Below, in pieces: positions 1 through 7,297 of a stretch of DNA of 12,706 bases. The notes beneath the pieces are model-generated. The model was not told where the DNA came from, ran no database searches, and saw nothing but the letters and a program-made list of their open reading frames with translations. The DNA lies in assembly GCF_000611645.1 (NCBI RefSeq), contig NW_014011984.1, positions 1-12,706 of the forward strand, written 5' to 3'. The position numbers and the translations under genes were made by a program. Numbering within the stretch: position 1 is the first letter of the stretch; each line of letters begins with the position of its first letter. The stretch is from Monoraphidium neglectum (Eukaryota; Chlorophyta; Chlorophyceae; Sphaeropleales; Selenastraceae).

Positions 1-301
1 CCTTTGAGCGGCGCGCGTTGGGTGTCACGGGGAGGGGGGGCGAGGTGGCCGGGCTCTGGGGGGCGTCAGAGTGACGAGGCGGTGACGTCAGCGGCCGGCA
101 CCCCAGCCCCAAGGAAGGGGCGACCGCGCGCGCGGCGCGCGCCCTGCGCCCCGCTCGGGCGCCCGGCCGCCGGGTGCTGGGCGGCGGCGGCTGTGACGCA
201 CGCAGGGCATCTAGACTCGCGGCGCTGCGCCGGGTCGAGGCACCCCTGCGCGCCCGCAAGGCAACCGCAGCGTCAACTGCCGCCACGTGCCCCCCCCCCA
301 C

Positions 302-568
302 CCTTGCGTATGTCGATTGTGTGGGGCTCGTACTCCAGCCCCAACTCCTCCAGGGCTATGCCAATCTGGATCAACGAGGTGCGTTTATGATGCGGGTTCG
401 GTTTTCGTAAGCGGTAACACGCTGATCAGCTGAGGGTGTGCTGCACCTGCGCGGGCGCCAGGCAGCTGGCCATCGCGGCAGCCGTGCAGGTAGGGAATCG
501 TGCTGCCATACACTCGCCTTTTGCCCATTGGGCGTGGCGACGCTGTAGAGCTGGATCGCCTTCGCCAT
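302..568 (-). CDS. Glutathione S-transferase-like, copy B, 5' exons only (partial)
   Basis: This is the N-terminal part of a second YfcG/YghU-type GST, on the minus strand. Exon 1 (568-518) encodes 17 residues, MAKAIQLYSVATPNGQK, with the family's TPNG catalytic-loop motif. Exon 2 (365-302) encodes 21 residues beginning IGIALEELGLEYEPHTIDIRK and ends in phase 1. Both exons match copy A (4375-5682 region) in length, phase and sequence: 16 of 17 residues in exon 1 and 16 of 21 in exon 2. The intron between them is 152 bp (150 bp in copy A) and begins with GC rather than GT. The third exon is not found between 1 and 301 and must lie left of the window if the gene is whole. The chosen ATG has a strong CACCATGG context. 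The frame stays open upstream to an ATG at 670, adding 34 residues that look like a targeting peptide. I see no damage, but most of the gene is outside the window, so a pseudogene cannot be excluded. Confidence 0.8.
516..517 (-). other. Non-canonical GC splice donor of copy B intron 1
   Basis: On the minus strand exon 1 ends CAAAAG and the intron starts GCGAGT. The preceding AAG and the GAGT that follows fit the strong context usual for GC-AG introns. The exact exon end is fixed by copy A, where the same codon (Lys17) is followed by GTAGGC. A GT four bases further in (513-512) would shift the frame relative to exon 2. Confidence 0.65.
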
Positions 569-2273
569 GGTGCGTGACAACCTGGTGACGAAAGTCGACG
601 ATCTGGCCACGGAGTGGCTGTATGTGGGGCGCCTTGCAGCAGCGCTGGTCGTCTTTGACAAAGCACGCATTATGGCAGGGCAGCAGGCCTTCGGAGAGTC
701 CAGAAAGTGTCGCCGCGGCACTGCGGGTTACGCTTTAGGTGAGCGTGCTGTTGGTTGAGAGGCGAAGCCGAACCAGCGCTGTCACTGCGACTGGCCGGCC
801 GCGCCAGGTCTACATGCATTGGGCTTTGGCGCGCAACAAACCGCAATCACCCTCAATGTCGATCGCGATCGCGCGGCATCAGGCTCAAATCTAAGCGCCT
901 GGACCCCTGAAAACATGATGGTCCGCTTGACCCGTTGCCTGCACACTGGCAAGCAATTCATTTGGGAGAGTGGACCGCCGCGGCGCTTGATTCACTGCCC
1001 GCACTTTCCACGCAGCATGGCGCACACCCGCCAGCGATTTGGCCAGGCAAAGCGAGCTTTGCGACGTCGCCTCTCCGCCTTCCATTGTCGCGTTAGCGCA
1101 GTGCTGCTTCGAGTCTGATCAGCGCACTTTTGCTCCAGAATCTTGCAACTGGGCTGCCAAAGCCGTGCTTGAACAGTGGTGCCGGCTCAAGAAGGCCGGC
1201 GGCCCCGCCCACTGGGCTGGAGCAGGCTCGCACAACTCCACAGCGGCTGCGGTCGCCAATGGCCCATTTGAATTACACATGCCATTTTAACACCTGGAAG
1301 CAAATTCAAAACCTGACAGCCACCCGATGATTCAATCTGAACGGTAACACGTACACATTCAGAGGCAGCGCCGGTCCACACGTCGGCGGAGGGTCTGCTG
1401 GTCTCAGACAAACGCGGCAACGGCGGGCGCAGCTCGCGCCCGTGGGCAGGCAGACAGGCGTGTGTGTCTGCGCCCATCTGCAGCATGCCGGCTCGGGATC
1501 AGCGGTCTGTGGCGTCAATTACACCGAATCATACAAACTAAAAGCAGGCATGACAACTGGCTGGGAAGCCCGCGTTTATACAAGGCGGTACGCGCTGAAA
1601 AAGCAGCTGCTGACGGCGGCGCGACGGGCGGCCCAGAGGGCAGCGGGGTCGCGCGCCTGCTGGCGACCAGCGTCTGTTCCGCACGGTCGGTCTGGGGGAA
1701 GGGGGGGTGCGTGGCGGGGTGCTCGTCCGGCAGGCAGGTGTCACTTTGGGAAGGGCGTCACATTCAGGCCGGCCTGCGGGCGAGGGGGGGTCGTGCAGCC
1801 AAAGGGGGGTTGGGCGCGGGCGGGGTCACGCAAGGCGGAGGGCGGGGCCGTGAGGACGAGGCGAGGGCTGGGCGGCAGGATGATGGACTGTTGGGGACTA
1901 GGGTTTCCAGAAGGTTCAGGAGGGACGTCACAATTACATCCAGACGAGAGACAAGACAGACAGCTTGCGGCACGCATCGCTCAGCTGCCTGGCAGCCGGA
2001 GGGGCGGCCGGGCAGGTCAAGGGACAGACTGTCTGGTGGCGGCACGATTCTGCATTTGTTGCGGGATTCTGGGTCTCGTATCATCGAGTGTATTGCGTGT
2101 TCAAGGGGTTGAGGGGTTGGGGGAGAGTCCCCATGCAAGATTTGTGCGCGCGGCCGCCTGTGTCACGCCAAGGGCGCCCACAGCCACCCGAGGGCCGCCC
2201 AGCACCAGCCCCAGCGTAACGGCAGGGGAAAGCTCTGGGACACCGCATCACTCAGACCAGATTAGCCAGATCA
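569..2273. other. Intergenic DNA between tandem GST copies
   Basis: No supported gene. The left part is the upstream region of copy B. About 38 bases next to its ATG resemble the corresponding bases of copy A, and similarity then fades. The right part should hold the 3' UTR of copy A, with TGTAA motifs on the minus strand at 1934-1938, 1519-1523 and 1273-1277. Bases about 1680-1890 are very G-rich on the plus strand. Long open frames here, such as plus 1442-2284, have no recognisable domain and look like chance openings in GC-rich sequence. Confidence 0.6.
1934..1938 (-). promoter_or_regulatory. Candidate TGTAA polyadenylation signal of GST copy A
   Basis: TGTAA on the minus strand, about 340 bases downstream of the copy A stop codon. 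TGTAA is the known poly(A) signal of chlorophyte nuclear genes. Another TGTAA overlaps the stop codon itself (2274-2278), and others lie at 1519-1523 and 1273-1277, so which one is used is not settled. Confidence 0.3.
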
Positions 2274-5200
2274 TTACAGTCTGATCATACCACACATATT
2301 CCCGCAGGCGGTCCGCACCTTGGACGCCGGCCGCGCCTCGCAGCGCGCGACCCAATCTTTGACGTTCTTGAAGCTGTCCAGCTCCACCACGTCGGCCGCA
2401 TTGTAGCCCGTGTCCAGGCACCGCACCCTAAGATGCACGCGGGGGCGACGGATCAATGCCGGGTGCGGGGCGAGCATTGTGACAGCGTGGCGGGGGGGGG
2501 GTGCGAGGAGGAGTGGCGGAGGGAGGGATTACAAGGCACAGGGTTAGGACGCGTCTTGAACGGAGGATGCAGCGAGAGCTTGTTGACCGCATAGATAGGG
2601 AGGCGGAACTCATCAAAAAGAAAGGGCCCTGCGCCGCACCAGGGTCGGCGATGACGTCAGCGAGCGCACGCGTGCGCTCCGAGCTGATGGTTTGACCATG
2701 CGAGCTGCAGCCGCGCAGCAGCTGCTAGCTCGTGTGCCCCCCAAGCAAGGCAGTAGCAAGGCCGTGCCCAACTCGCAGCCGGGACCACGCAACAGGTCCC
2801 CCTAACTGCCAAGCGCAAGCAGCGAGACTACAGCATCAACATATGATTCAAAATACATGTCGTCATTATTGTTGGTTCAAACGTATGTATGTAATCACTC
2901 ACCATGGGAAGGTGGCCACGTCAGCCAGGGTGTACTCTGACCCAATTATGTAATCCCGCCCCTCCAGCTGCTTCTCCAGCACCGCCAGCAGACGCTTCAC
3001 CTGCAGGCAAGGCAGGGTGGCGTCATAATGACGTCAGGGTGAGGTCATTAGTAAAAGAGGGCGCAGCGCGGGCGCAGGGGGTGGGGATAGGTTGCGACCG
3101 GGGTCGCTGGTGTGGGCAGCAGGTCCGGGTAAAGTGACGCCACGCCCCGCCCGGGCGCGACGACACCGCACGTTTTGCAGCTGCATGCACACTGCATGCA
3201 CAACTGCCCGCTTTGCATCCACTCAGGCCTCCCAGTCTCAGCAGGCAGTTGGCGGAGCACGGCCTGCATGAGGTCAGCGCGGCTGAACCAGATCGCTCCA
3301 CATCACTGCAGATCCCGTGGTGAAATTACCAGTGCCTGATCTCGCCCTGCCGACTCCCACCTCCGTCTTGTAGCGGTTGATGCCGTACTCGATCTTCTCA
3401 GGGGCATACCTAGATTGGGTTTCGGCAGGCAAAAGCCTTCATTAGTCCATTATTTGAGCACTGCCTTGAGAAGGAATTAACTTGCTGGGACCTGATGAGG
3501 GCTCCGGGCTGGGCGCAGCCAGCAGGTGGCCGGCCGGAACGTGAGGCAACCCGTCTTTGAATTGAAGAGCCGCGCATCCCAGTGCGAGGGGCGGTGCGAG
3601 TGAGTGCAGCGCCGGACTGCCTGTCTTGCCCTGCTGCGCTCTGCCAGTCCGGTGAAGTGAGCGCTCAACCCTAGCATACGGCCATCTCCTCGCTTGCGCC
3701 CAGGTGCACCCCCTAGTCAAACACAGGTTTGACCGTGCCGCAGCACCCTGGAACCGCCCGGTTCCGTGAACAAACATGCTCACTTGTGGAAGTGACCGAA
3801 TTGACCGAACATGGGGCCGACCCTGGGAGACAGGGGAGGGATTGATGGTGCAGCGGGGTGGATGCAATGCGCTGCGATCAATGGGGGTCGCACTGGGGCG
3901 GTGGGGGAAAATGGTGTACAGGATGAGCGGGGGTCGCCACGCACGACAAGCAGCTGCTTGCAGCGGCAGCCCCCGCTCGTCTGAGCGTGCCGCGCGTGCT
4001 GCCTTCGACATACAAAAAACAGCCCGATTCGGCCAGCGCGTTTGCTGCCAACCACTCGGCCGAAACGATTGCCAGCAGCAAGGGTGCACGATCATGGGAT
4101 AAGGCCCAAGAACAGCCTCGCCCGGCAGAGCAAGGCAGGGAGCCTCGCGGCTCGCCGCCCCCGGCCGTTGTGGCAGCACGCGCCGCGCACGCAGCCCCGC
4201 GGTCGAGATGGAAAGAACAACAGTCGGGCGGCGGCTCACCCGCCGATCTGCCAGAACAGCCAGCTCAGCGCCTCCCACTTTTGGGTGGGGTCCGAGGGCA
4301 GAAGCTTCCCTCCCGCCTTTTCAGACAGGTACAGCAGGATGGCGCCAGACTCAAACACGGCCAGCGGCTTGCCGCCTGCGTTCTCAATTAGGTTGATTGG
4401 CGCACAAGAATATGATTGATGAGATTAGCGGGGTGGTTCGACATGCACACACATGGAGCATGCCCACAAAACAAGGCCGCAAAGGCGCGCTCGTCGCTAG
4501 TCGGCGGCGCCGATCAAAGGCCTTTGAGTGCCAGGGAAAAGTGGCCCATGCACCCACACACAGCTCCGCCCTTTTTGGAACCCCGTGGGTCGACACCAGC
4601 CAGCAGGCAGCCGCCCATGAGACGGAGACAGGGACAGAGGCAGAGGCAAGCACCCGACTGAAGACAGGGGCAGAGCCCGGGGCGGGGACAAAGACAGGGG
4701 CAGATGCAGGGGCAGGGACAGAGGCGGGGGGCAGAGACATAGGCGGGGGCCCCAGCTCATCAGCAAACCCAAGGCAGCACCCACCCGGGCCGTCTGGGTC
4801 CACTATCGCGGGGATCTTGCTGTTTGGGTTGATCTTTTTGAACTCATCTGAAAACTGGTCCCCTGGGTTTGAGGGGGTATTGCGGTTTTGAGAATGGGGG
4901 GCTTGGGTTTGGGGTGGTGGGTGGGAGCAAGGGCAGATGAAGGGTTGGGGTGGACCAAGTGGGAGCTGTGGGGAGCTGGGATTGCGTGGTGCGCGGCGCA
5001 CCGGCGTCCGGGCTCTTGCGCGGGTGAGGACGCGTTGTGAGAGCGCGGCGCAGCGAATGAGCCAGCGCTTCCATACACACCCGCAGACGCGTGTTGGCTG
5101 TCATGTATGTGCCTCTCGCAGGCTCAACCCCTTTGTCTCTTTTTGGGGGGGGGGCGGTAGGCAGGCCCCACATCCACCCAGGATGGCCAGCACGACGCGG

Positions 5201-5682
5201 GCTGCGGGCAGCACCCCCCGCCGCTCGTGCGCACGACCCGAGCGACACGCGCCGCCGCGACACGGCAGGAAGCCCAACTAACGTCCCCGCTGCGCCCGCG
5301 GCGGGCGCAGCGCCGCCGCGGCTGTCTGCTATCTCCTGCATGCTCTTGCACAGGCTGCTTGGGCGCGCGCGGCATCCCACCAGGCGCCCCGCGCCCCCTC
5401 CCACCCCCCCTGCCCACCCTTGCGTATGTCAATGGTGTGGGCCTCGTACGCCAGCCCCAGCTCCTCAAGGGCAACGCTGACCTGTGATAGGTGACGCGAC
5501 ATGCGGGGTCGCATGGGGTCGGCGATGCGGCGGACATGGCCCCATGAGGCGGCGCTCGACCCAGGTGCCCACTGGGCGGCGACACCGGCGGCGAGGGCGA
5601 GGCAGGCGCGATCGAGGCCAATCGTGCCTACCTTTTGCCCGTTGGGCGTCGCGAGGCTGTAGAGCTGGATCGCCTTCGCCAT
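2274..5682 (-). CDS. Glutathione S-transferase, YfcG/YghU (Nu-class-like) type, copy A, eight exons
   Basis: Minus-strand exons: 5682-5632, 5481-5418, 4862-4785, 4375-4240, 3822-3784, 3409-3361, 3000-2903 and 2427-2274. Together they make 669 nt and a 222-residue protein ending in TAA, normal for the family. All seven introns (150-555 bp) are GT-AG and keep phase. Residues 1-80 form the thioredoxin-fold half: TPNG (Thr12, Asn14), KIPAIVDPDG with cis-Pro56, and the glutathione-binding FESG (Glu73-Ser74). The helical half follows: LFWQIGGVGPMFGQ, YAPEKIEYGINRY, the N-capping box of YTLADVATFPW (Thr163, Asp166) and a C-terminal RPASK. Known relatives bind glutathione and act mainly as disulfide-bond reductases or peroxidases; this activity is inferred here. 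The ATG in CACCATGG is chosen because homology starts there, but an in-frame ATG at 5772 would add a 30-residue Arg/Ser-rich presequence. The gene lies head-to-tail with copy B. Confidence 0.93.
3181..3202. repeat. 11-bp direct repeat, two copies, in GST intron 6
   Basis: CTGCATGCACA occurs twice in immediate succession inside intron 6 of GST copy A. It is a short palindrome-containing tandem repeat with no evident function. Confidence 0.75.
4617..4740. repeat. Degenerate purine-rich minisatellite in GST intron 3
   Basis: The plus strand carries many imperfect copies of units such as GGGACAGAGGCA and GGGGCAGA, with six-base periodicity. It lies wholly in intron 3 of GST copy A. The periodicity keeps several frames open and produces misleading Ala/Pro/Val-rich reading frames on the minus strand. 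Confidence 0.7.
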
Positions 5683-6072
5683 GGTGCGTGACGACCTGGT
5701 GATGAAGCGCGATCTGGCAGGGAAAGGGCTGTGCGCGTGCCTGCTAATAAAGTGAGTATCAGGTGCGCACATTGCGGGGGCAAAGGGGCTGGGGCAACTT
5801 GCAATGTGACACATGTCGCCCTGGGTGACGCCGCAGCTCGGGTGAACGCGTGAGCGTTGCTGCTTGAATCTGAAGGCGCAGCAGCCCTAGGTTCCTGCGG
5901 CTATATTTACTTGCATTTGATTTCATTGTATCGCTGAATACACCAGCGGCGCCACGCAAGGTTGGCAGCGCCGCGTGCGGCCCCAAGCCATGGGCCGCCC
6001 CCGCCCGCACCCAGCAGCTGCCCGCAAGCCGAAGTGATGCATGACAGCATGTACAGACGATGGTGCATGCAG

Positions 6073-6115
6073 GCCCAAGGGGGAGCGGCAGGGCCCAAGG
6101 GTCAGCGCCCAAGGG
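6073..6115. repeat. GCCCAAGGG motif, three copies, upstream of GST copy A
   Basis: GCCCAAGGG occurs at 6073-6081, 6093-6101 and 6107-6115, about 390-430 bases upstream of the copy A ATG. It reads CCCTTGGGC on the minus strand. It could be a cis-element cluster or simply a decayed tandem repeat. Confidence 0.6.
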
Positions 6116-6350
6116 TCCACTTCTTGCGAGGCGCTGCGGCTGTCGCGCTGCCTCGACACACCAGGTCATAAATGCAATGAGCTGGCAAAGCGCCAACCAA
6201 GCAGGAGGGGGATCAGGCCTGCTGCTGCACGGGGTGCCCGTGGCTGACTGCCGCTGTTGACCCGGCAAGCTTGGCGGTCGCACTGTTTCGTGCTGATACC
6301 CCCACGCACAACGACGCGACCTACCTTGATGCGTAGGATTAGTTGAGGGC

Positions 6351-6386
6351 CAGCTGTGGTGGGTACAGCTGTGGTGGGTACAGCTT
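6351..6386. repeat. 15-bp tandem repeat, about 2.4 copies
   Basis: CAGCTGTGGTGGGTA is repeated exactly at 6351-6365 and 6366-6380, followed by a partial CAGCTT. It lies 40-75 bases past the candidate poly(A) signal of the secreted-protein gene. Confidence 0.85.
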
Positions 6387-6426
6387 GGGGCTGACAGGCT
6401 GCAGGCTGCCCAAAAGGTTGCTGACT

Positions 6427-6431
6427 TTACA
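6427..6431 (-). promoter_or_regulatory. Candidate TGTAA polyadenylation signal of the secreted coiled-coil gene
   Basis: This is the first TGTAA on the minus strand downstream of the stop at 7298; I found none between. It implies a 3' UTR of roughly 870 bases, long but plausible for a chlorophyte. Confidence 0.4.
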
Positions 6432-7297
6432 TATGGCCGTCTGAGTCTCTGGCTGGACGCAAACCAAAGCGTCATAGACACTCGCCACAGCCTATGATTC
6501 CCAGGAGTGAATCTGCAAAACCAATCCAACAGCAATCCAATCATGAACACAATTCGGGTGACACAGGGGGGGGGGGGACTCGGAACAGCAGGCAAGGGGG
6601 GCAAAATCAGGTCAGGAAAAGGCTAATCAAGGCAATACAAAAGGGGTGGGGCAGGGGTGTCGGCACGGTGTGATGGCACACCGGTTTAAGGTGGGAACAA
6701 GGCAGCAAGCCAGACTCGGCTGTGCCAACAGGTAAGACAGCTGTACGCTAGTGGCTGTCACCTCAACACATGTTTAGTGCGGCCATCCTCTGTGGCCTGG
6801 CCGCGACCTCCACGGGTGGCACCCATGCTTGCAGGCCTCGGGAATTTTTTGACTAACAGAGGAGCTGGGCACATCGTCCCGCGCGCTGGCGGCACACAGC
6901 CAAAGCATACAGTACTCGACAGTGCGATACAGAAGCGCCTGGTCTCAGGCCCCAGGCTGCCCCTTGCGTGCATAGGTCACATACAGGGCTGTGTCACTGT
7001 GTGGCATGACATGCAGTGATGATCAACTGAAAGGGGGACGGCGGGCAACGGATCACGCAAGTTGTGCGGCGAACAGCACACGGAGATCCGCCCAAGCGGC
7101 AAGCCCGTCCACCAGTTGTGGAACGTGCGCGTGTGCAGCAGGGCATGGTGTTGCTCAATACAACACAGCAAAGCCCAAAAGACATCCGCGCAGGCATGAG
7201 CAGACTGAACCAGGCAGCACCTGCTTGCGGCCTGATTGAGTGCCATGCCGCACAGTTCCTAACACATGGCAACGGCAATGCTTTTGAATAGGGAAGA

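Larger units (their letters stand above)
5683..7297. other. Intergenic DNA: GST copy A upstream region and 3' UTR of the secreted-protein gene
   Basis: No supported gene. The left end (5683 to about 5772) is open in frame with the GST and may encode a presequence. Further right are a triplicated GCCCAAGGG motif (6073-6115), a 15-bp tandem repeat (6351-6386), a TGTAA poly(A) candidate for the neighbouring gene (6427-6431) and a 12-G run (6566-6577). The minus frame 5759-6604 is open for 281 codons but has no recognisable domain and overlaps the GST start. Confidence 0.6.

Noticed and set aside
1442..2284. 280-codon open frame on the plus strand
   Set aside because: No domain, strong Gly/Arg/Ala bias from GC-rich sequence, several overlapping frames equally open, and located where copy A's 3' UTR should be.
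3442..4278. 278-codon open frame on the minus strand
   Set aside because: It runs through introns 4 and 5 of GST copy A and crosses its exons in the wrong frame; the spliced GST model explains this region.
4617..4740. Possible CRISPR-like or structured repeat array
   Set aside because: Units are short, degenerate and directly adjacent with no spacers; it is a simple purine-rich minisatellite inside an intron.
4384..5001. 205-codon minus frame with Ala/Pro/Val repeats
   Set aside because: The repeats come from the intron 3 minisatellite; only the short stretch GDQFSDEFKKINPNSKIPAI inside it is real, as GST exon 3.
5759..6604. 281-codon open frame on the minus strand
   Set aside because: No recognisable family and mixed low-complexity composition; it lies in the GST upstream region and the neighbour's 3' flank.
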